Shown here piece after piece: positions 1 to 10,349 of a stretch of 64,000 bases of DNA. A program made the translations under genes and the position numbers. The stretch comes from Ceratorhiza oryzae-sativae (taxonomy: Eukaryota > Basidiomycota > Agaricomycetes > Cantharellales > Ceratobasidiaceae). Position 1 is the stretch's first letter. Each line of letters starts with the position of its first letter. The notes below the pieces were generated by a model. It did no database searches, was not told where the DNA came from, and was given only the letters and a program-made list of their open reading frames with translations. The DNA lies in the NCBI GenBank assembly GCA_030998015.1, contig JARWMV010000247.1:434001-498000 (forward strand), given 5' to 3'.

Positions 1-1160
1 TGAGTTGTGTCATTGCAGAAAACCTGTGCGAACGCTTGGCAGGCTGAAGCGTCTTAATGGGGTGCAACAGTGGATGTACGTGGGACAGGCTGGATACCAT
101 GTCCCACGAGCATGGAATTGTAGTTGCAGGGGGGTGCTTGGTTATGCCTGTGAGGAATAGAACTGCGGAAGGCTGTAGGATATGTCGTTCGCGCACACTA
201 GAACTCGGACAGCCATTTGTTGGATACAATCGCGAAGCCTAAGCGAGAGGGAATCGTTGCGAATGAGAACTTGCCTGCGATAGGATTCCGCAGTGACATC
301 CAAATTTGTGCTGCATTTGGGCGACCGGGTGGTATTGTTGGATTTTGACAGAGTGGACAGACGAAATTATCGGTAGCCTAGCGACGCTTGACCAAAGACG
401 GTCTGACAGGGGCTATTTTTGAGAATGAAGTACACGATACAGGGGTACTCCCGGGAGCACGCAAGCAAAAACCCATCGCTTATTAGTGGTAATCGCAACG
501 ACTGAAATATCGCAAGTCAAGGCAGGGAGGGCATTTTAGCCGGACGTGATCGAGGCACCGGGTTCATGACCAAGTCGAAATCGGTTCCTGCTGCGTGCGC
601 AGTGGGCCAAAGCCCGATTCATTTGACAACAATCGGTTCCGAGGACGGCGAGAGCAGGGGGAGGGGGGTTGCATAACGCCGGAGGACACGGGGGGGACAT
701 TCGGCTACTTTTAGGCAGGATGATCTGCGTGGGTTATGACAGGACTCTTGCGGCCATGCGTCAGCTGAGTGCTCGACACAGGGGGCAGTGTCCCGTGCCC
801 AGGGCAGTCGGCGACGGTGGGCTTGAGCTCGTCGGACTCTGCGTCTTGTTGCCAACGCCAGCCGCTGGTTTGGGGTGCGCCTCGCCGCTTGCGCTGCGGG
901 GGGGCGTCGGCTATTTGGTCACCAGCGCCCTGAAAACCCTGACCGGTGGGTCTTTCTCAGGGTCCCTCACTAATGCTGTGCTGGCTGAAGCCATTGCCGT
1001 GGTGCTCCACCGATCTTTCGATGCGACGTCTCTCGCCCGGCCTGGGTCATTCCGGGACAGTCACGAAAGCTTGGGCCGCTGCGGAGCTCTATAATATGCG
1101 GCGCTCAACCGCCCCAGCTCCCTCACTCTGCAACCAACACCCAGCGAGCTACCTCTTCCT
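1..1160. other. no gene recognised; upstream of cyclin
   Basis: I see no supported gene here. The stretch from about 640 to 1100 is GC-rich and open in several frames, but none of those frames resembles a known family or has matching splice sites. The last few hundred bases probably hold the promoter and 5' leader of the cyclin gene that starts at 1197, including a TATA-like tataat near 1090. Confidence 0.5.
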
Positions 1161-1190
1161 CTGCTACCTCCCGCTACCTCCCGCTACCTC
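1161..1190 (+). repeat. CT-rich 10-mer repeated in the cyclin 5' leader
   Basis: A ten-base unit ending in ctacctc is present three times in tandem directly before the cyclin start codon. CT-rich leaders next to start codons are common in fungal genes. The exact tandem copy is seen directly; any role in translation or start-site choice is inference. Confidence 0.6.
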
Positions 1191-1196
1191 TACACA

Positions 1197-1998
1197 ATGC
1201 TCGCCGTCGCAACTGCATACGATGCCCTTCGCGCTCACCTTGTCCGCAAACCAACCACACCTTCTGCTGCCTCGTCAGGTCGCTGGCGCCCCTACCATTC
1301 TAGGAAAGTCTCCAGCGGCCTTACCCCAGACGACAACCAGCCCCCCCTCTCTACTCCCGAGGACGCTCACACCCAGCGTCCAGCACGCAGGACTGCTCGC
1401 CAGCAGCTTGCTCCAGCAGCCGTACAGGATCCGGAAGGTCTCATAGGTAAGTGCTTCTCAGCTTCTCGTCTCCAATAGCCCCTAATTCTGACGATACCCC
1501 GTTACGGCAACAGAGCATTCTTTGAGCCTTCTCTCGTCCATATACGATCCTCCCATGATCGCTCGCGCATCTCACCAAGGCGTACACGACGCCCCGACTG
1601 CGCTCCCAACACCGCCTGCCTCCCCCGCCCCCCAGATCCACGCCCAGTGCATCGCGCCCCACGTCATGCACTGGTTCATCGTCGAGCTCCTCCGCCGGTC
1701 TCACACATCGGCGCCCGTCATCCGCGCTGCCATCGCATACATCACAGCCGCGGCGCCCGCCATCCGCGCTGCCATCGAAAACAACGCCGAGCCCGAGTCC
1801 CCACTCGTGGACCCACGCAGGGTCTACCTTGCGGCCATTATTCTCGGGTCCAAGTTTTTGCTCGATCGCACATATACAAACAAGACTTGGGCTGCTGTCA
1901 GCGGACTCGACGCACTCGAGGTCGGCCGCTGCGAACGCGCCTTGGGCGAGACGCTCCAGTGGAGGCTCTGGGTCGGCGGCCCTTCTTCCACCAACTAG
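1197..1998 (+). CDS. Pho80/Pcl-type cyclin (cyclin-dependent kinase partner)
   Basis: Two exons, 1197-1446 and 1514-1998, joined by a 67 bp GT..AG intron, encode 244 residues with no frame problem. The N-terminal 80 residues are Ser/Pro/Arg-rich. The second exon carries a cyclin box of the Pho80/Pcl group: a helix with HVMHWFIVELLRR, then YLAAIILGSKFLLDRTYTNK and the family signature GRCERALGETLQWRLWVG at the end. Such cyclins bind Pho85-like kinases and act in phosphate, glycogen or amino-acid control and in the G1 phase. Which Pcl subtype this is cannot be told from the sequence alone; resemblance to Pcl5-like short proteins is an impression. Confidence 0.85.
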
Positions 1999-2469
1999 GC
2001 TGCTGAAGCCACTCCTTTTTCTCCCCTGGGTAGGGCTGACACACGGACACTAATTCTTCTTCGTCGTAATTGGACTCTTCGTACACACGCATTTTCATGG
2101 GTTTCATGCACACACACGATCTGATCTCTGTACCACTCACGCTCATACATGTAGCACTCCTTCCCCGAATACCCTTATGGACTGCTATACCAATTAAATC
2201 CACCCAAAATAATTGTAGAATAGCGTATTGTATCTTTTGCGTATCCATACGCTATACTTGTAAAGAAATATATGAATCTTGAAACATACATGTATATTCG
2301 AAACCGGCAATGGCCACAAGTACACATCTATTCAGTCCAAACAAGTATGAGGTACTGGCCATATGCGAGTCTGCTTCGACCAACCGATTTACAGACAGAA
2401 GGTGGTGGCAAGGTCGACCTACGAGTACCAGACAAGTATACCGAATATCCGAAAAGTTGTGTCACTTAC

Positions 2470-3077
2470 GTTGTTAGCCTTGCACTGGGGCCGGGACTGG
2501 TAATCGGTCGGAGTGCAGAAAGCACCATTCGGACAGCATCCAGGAGACGTACCTGGAGAACACAACCTAACCAGTCTACAATCCCCCCCTCCCCCTCCCT
2601 ACTCTGTTTGACGTGCTCGTCAAACCCACTCACAGTCGTTCCTAACTCTGTCGCAACCGTTATGTTTCCGAACCCAGTCGTGACCGAAAAACTGTGCGGG
2701 GATGATGAGATACACGTCTGTGCTGGATCCGCATCCAGCGCAAGTTAGGTTCACGAGCGTCGTCTCGAGGAGAGGAAGCAATTTTCGCCGTTGAAGCCAC
2801 AGGCGCCGGTTTGAAGGTACGCGATCCCAGTGGGGGGGGGGTGGACCGTAGCCGGCATATGGCGCACCGGTCGGGAGCACCCGACTGCCTTGGATCAAAG
2901 TAGGCTGCGCAGGGTTTCAAAGGTGAGAACGGACAGAGTGACAAGACTGGTATACAGACTCACGGTCCCATAGCCGCGGCGGTTGCCAAATATGATGGTG
3001 TGAGTCTCGGCTTGTGCACCAAAAGCAGCGATAAACGCAACCGCGACCGCAGATATGAGTGGCTTGATGGAGAACAT
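2470..3077 (-). CDS. secreted glycopeptide-like Cys-rich protein, frame broken in the assembly
   Basis: The start at 3077 gives a signal peptide (MFSIKPLISAVAVAFIAAFG) and AETHTIIFGNRRGYGT. A 59 bp intron (2905-2963) joins this to PTLIQGSRVL. The rest of the family sequence is present but spread over frames: IAYLQTGACGFNGENCF, then LETTLVNLTCAGCGSSTDVY, then SPHSFSVTTGFG, then NGCD..NDC. A further intron leads to an exon ending CTPTDYQSRPQCKANN at 2470. At least four one-base shifts are needed; the first sits in a run of ten C/G at 2832-2841 and others at short C runs. The last exon, downstream of 2470, is not resolved. The family is small, secreted and Cys-rich, known in Agaricomycetes as glycopeptide proteins, with unclear function. 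One Cys of the usual NRCGYGT is Arg here. Confidence 0.7.
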
Positions 3078-5069
3078 GCTTGAAATAGCTGATAGAGAAT
3101 AGACGAGATAAAATGGCATGCTGCGATGGGCATCGTTCAAGAATTTTTATACGTCTGTGTCGCCGCCGCTCAGCGCCAAAATGGAGGTCTGGTACATTGA
3201 AAGAATTGATTCGCGGTCTTGCCGGGGATGAGCAGGGCTGCAAGCGTCGACAAGCGAGTAGAGACCTTGGAAGCAGGCATTATCATAGCTCTTCCTCAAG
3301 GCATTGTATTCGGATTCCACAACGGCCGAGCTCAACCTATTGATATTTACAGCTCGTCGGAGATCCCGACTAGCACGTAGACCGTATGTGACGCTTGAAA
3401 ATCCATACAAAGGAATAGTTTCTTTTGGGAATCTGTCGATGAGATGAAACTAGCATGGGACATTGTCCGATAGCGGCACAAGAGCGTTGCTACCTTCTCT
3501 CGGGCAAAAGAACTGTTCGAATTCAAGTATGTGCGATACCAGAAGTACTGTGGCTAAACCCGGAAGAGGGAGTCACATGATGAAGGTAGGGGCAAGCGCC
3601 CAATTTAGCGCCCAAGTGTGGAGCGGGACTGTCGTCACTGGCTCCACTATGACGCTCCACCCCAGATTTCACCAGTTGATCGTTTCCACTAGAAAATCTG
3701 CTGTTACTGTAGCAAAGATTAATGGCTAAAATTTCAATCCGCAGTTATACTCCACTCGGCTTGCCTTCGAGTTGGAGCTAGGGATCGTTTGTTTTGGAGA
3801 GAGTCACATGGACTCTGGAGCTTCAAGGCATGATGGGCCGCTGTGTCGGGGAGAGAGGAAAATCTTCCGCACCCAATCTGTAATCTCCTCCGGGGGTATA
3901 GACCAGCCGGTGAGCTTTCCCAATATACTACTTGATAGGAGCAAATACAAGTGCGGTGTGGGGAATAGTTCTAGCAAACTCTAGCTACGTTTTTTAACCA
4001 CCCCTCTAACCCGTTATAGGAGCCAGCAATTCGGCTACGAAAAGGCAACGAAACGATGGAAGACAAGGACCAAAGTGTTGGTGGCTATATCCTCGCCACA
4101 CCACCTTCATGCTTTCTATGAATTATCCGAAAACCACGTTAGCATTCACCTGCGTAGTTCGCTGCGCTTCCAGCTATTTGACTAGCCCAGTCGACAAACG
4201 TGCAAGAAAGTCGGTGCAGCGATGAACGCTACTATGAAACGGAAATATTCATTTCATTTTTGCGTTTGCCAGATTGATCAGGTCACAACCAGGGCTGATT
4301 AATGGACTTTGCCTGATTTGACTATCAACGAATTTTAGATTAGCGTGCTCTAGAACATGCGCAAATCTTACAATCGCCAACGGCCTTGCCAGAATTACCA
4401 TTTTCTGCTGGCTTCTGTGACGGGCCAGAAGGTAAGCATCGAGCCGACCTCGATGCTGCATTTGATGCGAAACATCAACAACCATACTCGTGGTATCATC
4501 TGAATATGGCTAGCAAAGAACCATCCAAATTATTACTATCTCATGGTATAAATATACATGCCTGAAGTAAAATCTCTCAAATTTGAATGCCCTGTCACGT
4601 CCTACCATCTCAGTTTCGACAAAGACTCAACGCCAAAGCCATACCCGATCTCAAATACCATTTCTCTGTTCAATCATTTCCCTGTTCAACCATTTATATT
4701 TGACGAACGTTCTGGAGCTTCCTCGAAATTTCACGGAGACGACCCGCCTCTTCCTGAGTCTTGACTAGATAGTATTCGGTTCTTGATGAACAAATGGGTA
4801 AGTTCCAACTCCTATCAAATACCCACGCATGCACTTACGCGATGGCGTGTATCCATAATCCTGTCCATATGCTCATCCCAAATACAGTTTGCAAAGCGGC
4901 GGTCAACCCCAACTGGGTGCTATCATCAATGTTGGCTTCTACTGCGACATGGGTTACCCGTAGACCGGCCCGCTCTTCCTGGCATTGAGGATACTCATGG
5001 ATATAGCGATCGGTGTTATTGAGGGTATATGCTACTTCCTCGCAAGGAATTGCCTGGACAGGACGAGTT
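3078..5069. other. intergenic, no gene recognised
   Basis: About 2 kb with only short unconvincing frames. A stretch around 4880-5060 on the plus strand is weakly protein-like (for example GAIINVGFYCDMGYP) but contains stops and matches no family I recognise. It should hold the promoter of the glycopeptide-like gene and the 3' end of the DUF2306 gene. Confidence 0.45.
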
Positions 5070-5883
5070 TCAAATCCAACTCTGCTTCAGCGGAAGGTTC
5101 ATAATTACCTGGTAGAATCCGCCCGTGAGGGTGACGATAACCATGGTCACAGCCATGATGATACGTAAGGTAACGATGGACATATGGTACGACCATGCCC
5201 GAATGGCCCACTTCCGATGTTCATCAATCTGTAAACATCGAATGGCTACCCAGGCTTTGGCAGTCGACCATAGCACCATAGCACCTAACACATAGAGCCC
5301 CGATTGGGTCGCAAGATCGCCGCCGAGAGAAACGCGAGCGATCCCCCATGCCGTTATTGTTGAAATTACGGTAAGAATGTTGACAATTTTGCCCACTGTA
5401 CGATGAACACCAATGGCTTGTGCTCGAATGCGAGGGACAAACTGGGTAACAGCGAGAAGTCCCGCTGGTAAGACTGACGCTATGTGAGTCCAGAGAAAGG
5501 CCTTGTTCAAGGGAGCACGAAAATAGTAATTCTCGCCACGAGTCAGGTTGAGCTCGAAGCCGTTGGGGAGTATATATGAGACCCGAATAGTAAACACAAG
5601 AAGCATGACTAGTCTATTAATCAGAAATCAATTGATCAGGCTTATTGGTTAGTTTATTGAACAAACTCACGCATACGTCGCCCCTAGTAGCGGCCAATTT
5701 TCGTGAGCATAGATTCGAGCGGCTAAAAAACAACAGCGTACATAGCTTGCCGGGCATACCCAGTCGTAGTCTCAACCATTCACGGAGAGTAGCAGTTCCA
5801 AATACAGATGAGCTTAATGCATGGATCTGTTGAGTGGAACGAACAGCGAGCGGGGTAGACTCGGTGGGGGTGATTTCAGACAT
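5070..5883 (-). CDS. DUF2306 multi-pass membrane protein
   Basis: Three exons (5760-5883, 5671-5722, 5070-5613) join in phase into 239 residues. The short middle exon encodes ARIYAHENWPLLGATYA. After a cytosolic N-terminus come about five hydrophobic segments, including AFLWTHIASVLPAGLLAVTQ, VGKIVNILTVISTITAWGIA and LYVLGAMVLWSTAKAWVAI. The DUF2306 hallmarks are present: GVHRTVGKIVNI in the middle and HRKWAIRAW before the last helices, both with His in a membrane-edge position. The family occurs in bacteria and fungi; its role is unknown, and the paired His have prompted suggestions of redox or metal roles. Confidence 0.8.
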
Positions 5884-6588
5884 CGGCCCGCTGTAGGGGG
5901 TATTCTCAAGTTTGTGACAAACGGAAGCTCAGTTGTGCATATAATATACATGTAAGGGGACTGCGCATGGGGAATTGCTCAGTAACGCGAGGGACATGAT
6001 GAGCACGATGCCCGAATGGTTGTCGGTAGTGTGACTGCGGGCAGTCACTGCGGTAGCTTCGGTTGCACACACGATTAGAGTCTAATAAATTAATAACCAG
6101 GACTTATTAATTAAAACTACTGCGTGATTGTTGTAGGAATTGTGGCACCGCCGGGGCGATCCCATCGTGTACAACCAGCCGCAGGTCGGGTGCCAATTCA
6201 GCGCTTGTTTGGGCATCACGTGCGCGATCGGGCCTGCTGACCTAATCGCGGCGCGGTTTGTTTATGGCAGAAGCATGTTCGGTCGGTGTGTAGGTAACTT
6301 CAAGAAAAAATTGCCACACCCACGCCACCGAATCATATTATTCGTACTCTTATTGTTTATTTATGAATGAGGTCCCTTCTCAGCTGCGGTTTATCTGCTG
6401 AACTGTTACACCCTGGGTCGAGGGTTTCGCATGAAAAGAAAAACACGTGCATTGAGAACTATTGGTACCGCACACAATTCACTGGAACAGCATACAAGCC
6501 CAATGCTATAAGCGTACAGAGCAGGCAAAACCACATATATACACAAGAACTATCGGACAACCTGACAAGAATGAATGATCACTTATCG

Positions 6589-7944
6589 CTACGCGGCATG
6601 TTTCTTCACAAACTCCAAGGCTGCCTTAGGGCTGAAAAATATTTTAGAAAGAGAGATCTAGCCTTCAAAACGTAGACATACCTCTCAGCGGGCTTGACAC
6701 CGATTTGCTTGTCCAAGAGTTTTCCAGTACCCTTTTCGAAGATGAAATGGCTACGTTTGGTAGAATTGCCAGAGGCAGCACCGAGCAAAGAAATCAAAGT
6801 TCGCTTGGGGTCCGACAAGAGAGGATAGGGCAGGGTTTGCTAAAACCACGATTAGTACGAAAAATTTGCAGGTTCAATTTGATAGCTTTACCTTGGTCTG
6901 CCACGAAGTCAAAACTTTTGTGCTGTCGGCGCTCAAGGAGTATACAGCGTAGTCGTGCCCAGTAAAGTCCTGATAACTGTCTCGGAAACCACAAGCCTGA
7001 GTCGTACACCCGGCTTCCAGGCAATTGGTTAGGCTATGTGATTAAAACAAAGACGATATACTCACGTGTATTTGCCTTTGGGACGAGGAACAAGATGACA
7101 CCCTGCTCCTTTGCGAGGGACCCGATATCGACATCAGTGCCACTCTGGTTGGGTAGAGTAATGTTTGGCAACACATCGCCGATCTGAAGCTCCTTGGACG
7201 ACGACGACGATGCTTCGGCAGGCGCCTCAGCCGCGGCCTCGGCCTCTTTGGAGGCTTCAGGAGCTGGCTCGGGCTCTTTAGCGGCCTCAGCAGGCTCAGC
7301 AGCGGCTGGTGCTTCTGGTTCAGCAGGTTTGGCGGCCTCCTCAGCAGCGGGGGGAGCCTCCTGATCCATACGAATTAATACTAGACGATCCAGACTTGAT
7401 CAAAAGCGTACCTCAGATTCCTCCATGATCGTGTCTGTCGCTCCAGCAGCAGAGGTACCGGCAGCTTCCCCCTCGGCTTTGGCTTTCGAAGCTGGCTTAG
7501 CCTTAGATGCTGGCTTTCCCTTAGACGCCGGCTTCGCCTTGGACGCTGGCTTCGCCTTGGATGCGGGTTTTTCGGCCTTGGACTCAGTAGTTTCTTCAGC
7601 TTTGGAGGCAGGTTTGGTAGCCTTCGAAGCAGGTTTGGCTGCGGCCTTGGAGGCAGGTTTAGCCTGGATGGATTGACACAAGTCAGCAACGTCAGAATGA
7701 ATGTTGCATAACCCCCCCTTCGTGGTCTTGCCAGCGCTCTTACCTTCTTGGTCGGTGCCTCGCCATTCTCTTCGCCCTCAGCGGAAGGCTCTTCTCCGGC
7801 GCTTTCCTCGGTGGTGCGCTTTTTGCCACGAGGCTTCTTCTCCTTGGGAGGTGCTGCCGACGAAGGGGGTTTCGGCTGGCTAGCTATCCTGGAGCTCCTA
7901 CGAGTGGTAGTCTCCTCAGAGGCGGGTGCACCATCCTTGGTCAT
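6589..7944 (-). CDS. peroxiredoxin Q, Dot5-type, with histone-H1-like N-terminal tail
   Basis: Six exons (7744-7944, 7412-7663, 7067/7066-7360, 6892-7013, 6682-6839, 6589-6631) join without any frame shift into 356 residues. Residues 1-67 are basic and Ser/Pro-rich with KPRGKKR. Residues 68-150 hold about ten PASKA-type repeats like a histone H1 tail. Then comes an acidic Ala/Pro/Glu stretch to about 205. The catalytic domain follows: LPNITLPNQSG, VPKANTPGCTTQACGF, SLSADSTKVLTSWQ, LPYPLLSDPKRTLI, KRSHFIFEKG. The peroxidatic Cys and a resolving Cys five residues later (GCTTQAC) define the PrxQ/BCP group. Dot5 of yeast is a nuclear thiol peroxidase of this group; nuclear, chromatin-near action is inferred from the tail. 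The protein is much longer than the roughly 215 residues of yeast Dot5. Confidence 0.88.
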
Positions 7945-8255
7945 GTTGATCTAGAGGTAGAAGGGTGGGGGGCGAGAGACGGAGGAGGGAGAAATTACGA
8001 GGGTGGCTCCAGATGAGGGGGTTTAAACCAGCCTGAGACGATACACAAACGCATAATTGCAAATAGTGCTTGTTTACCATCACGTGCACATGGTAAATAA
8101 ACAACCCGGCGCAATCGACAGCGGACTTTATTCCGCAAATATTCCCATGGGTGATAGCGAATTAAAGTGCATGGATTGTCGGATTGAGGACTCGCACTCG
8201 TTTTCAAATATTTTATGTATTATCCTGGCACCAGTGCCTACGGGAACCACATTGT

Positions 8256-9945
8256 TCACGGCTGATAGGACCAGTCAATCCAAGCAGGCTTTCCACCAAA
8301 CACCTTCTCAACGTTAATTTCGCTCGCCTCGGCCTCTGTCAGTATGTGCTCTGCAGCAAGTCGTTTCGATGAGTCGAAGCCAGCGCCTAATTGCTTATTT
8401 TAGGACCAAACTATGTTAGGAGCGCAAGAGCTGTACCTGAAGAGTTATACTCGCGTAGAACGTGGTGTTCACAATAGTTGAGCGCGTGCCTCCCCATGGG
8501 GTAAAGCCTTGGGCCATGATGGATGCATCCATCGAAGTGTTTAGATACACTGTTGTCGCCAAATCGTTCCACGGTCGTCCTACACACACTGTAGGTTAAA
8601 CCCTCACCACCTTGACACTCGTCGAGACTCACCGAGAGAGCATTTACCATTGGTAACAGTAGTAGCGTTCGCATCTGGCGACTGTGGATCGCAAGGGTCA
8701 GCGTTTGATGCGCATATATCGATTATCTCATAGAATAAAAATATTTACGCGGATGATGTGAGAATTTGCCACGTAGACGCCATAGCGATTCCCTGGTGCT
8801 GAGTTAGAAGCGTCAGATCCCGGCATATACTCATCGAAGTCTGTTTACTCACCGTCTGTTTGATTGGTGCCTTTCCAAGCCGTGATCCCCCCTCCACAAG
8901 CTCGATTGGCCAAGGTTACTTTCTCAAACCAACTGGAGGGGATGTATCTAATTCCCGAAACCAATGACTCAATCCACTCACGCTGTCCCAAATCCAAAGA
9001 GGTCTAGAAACAAGTTTTCAGTCTATCATTGATGTACGAGTTTCAGTCTACGAATAAAAACGCACAATCGGTTTGCCCATAGACTGCTCCTCCAATAACA
9101 TACGTACTTGCATTGCGACCTGTATACCATGTATCTTGCCACCCTTTAAAATTACAACCATAGAACGACGCATTAGCATAGGAAATGTCGGTTGCCAGCG
9201 CTTGTGCTATCGAATAATTAGCCTACACCGCTGTCAGCGACTGTCAGACCAGGACCGATATAGTTTGTGCGCACTGCAAGGTTGCTAACGTTCAGATTAT
9301 AGGCTTTGAAGTCTACAGAGCCGAACAACGGCTGAAGTGGGGCGCCAGTAGGCCCTGAGCCAATCAGAGAAGCGTTCAATGATGGGGCAACCACTAGAAC
9401 CGGTGTGACTGCGTCGTCTTGGCCTGCTCAAATCATGTCGGTGGTGGTGTCAACAAGTGTCCGCAAGGTCTCTCACCAGGACGGATGTAAACGTCGTTCC
9501 ACAGCTCCACTGTGTTTGTTGTAGCATCTATGAGTTCGCCCTATTTGTCCGACGTATGAATGCGGTTCAGAACTGAGATCATACGCTACACACCAGGATG
9601 GTGAGAGGGCCATGTCGGGTTACGTTGACTGTGCCAAAGTATTTCCCTTGTCCCACTAGTATATACGCAGGACCCGGTGTGTTTCCTCTGCGAAAATGTG
9701 AGACGATTTGCAGGCCTTAGATCGGATAAAGGAGCGAAAACCCACATGGCTTCCACTGCTTGTTGCACGTTCTTGAATGGCGCGCGTAAATCCGTCGCAG
9801 ATACGTACACAGTTCCGTTAGGACATCCGGCCAACGGCGACGAAGGTGCGGGGTCGATGTTTTGGCAGCTCGAGTATTTTGAGGAAAATCCATGAATACC
9901 ACTGGCCTTGAAGACCAGTATCAGGAGCCAAATATTAAATAGCAT
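8256..9945 (-). CDS. pectin methylesterase (CE8), secreted, with frame shifts
   Basis: About ten exons run from a start at 9945, chosen because it gives the signal peptide MLFNIWLLILVFKASGIHG. The CE8 sequence then reads CPNGTVYVSATD, NVQQAVEAIGNTPGPAYILV, YFGTVNVTRHGPLTIL, GWQDTWYTGRNA, VYGQTDYLFGFGTAWFEKV, ACGGGITAWKGT, GRPWNDLATTVYLNTSM, and PAWIDWSYQP as the C-terminus. Catalytic Asp residues (QDTWY and GQTDYLFG) and the GRPW Arg/Trp are present. The frame slips at about 9221 (one extra G), about 8450 (FYA to EYNSS), and about 8312 (AEAK to INVEK). The enzyme removes methyl groups from pectin, opening it to pectate lyases and polygalacturonases. Either homopolymer miscalls or a decaying gene; the wild-type exon structure and active residues argue for the former. 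Confidence 0.82.
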
Positions 9946-10349
9946 CACGAGTCCACAAGGGTGTGAAGTTAGTCCATCCACGTCGTTCATTCATATACTA
10001 CGCCGAGGGCTATTATTGGAGATTCGCTACCCCGAGCGGAAGGAACCCGAGAAGTTACAGCGGCCCGCGAGCGGACCCGGAAGGGAGTGTTAATTATGGA
10101 CGCTCCAGTCGTGGAAATCTTGATAGATAGGAATCGACAACGAAGGGTGAGTCAGGTACTGTATTCAAAATCCCAAATAAAATGACAAAGACTAAGCCGA
10201 CCAGCAACCCAGAAAGTTACAGAGGTATCGAGACACACATCGTTGTCCGTGGACAAGGGAGTCAATACTCGCCACTGTAAATGGAAACAAAAAGTTCAGA
10301 GCGTGTGAAGCAACAAATAAATAAAGATCGTGAGATGTCGTAAAATTCC

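Noticed and set aside
669..1446. Overlapping open frames upstream of and across the cyclin exon
   Set aside because: GC-rich shadow frames; the spliced cyclin explains the coding signal, and these have no family features.
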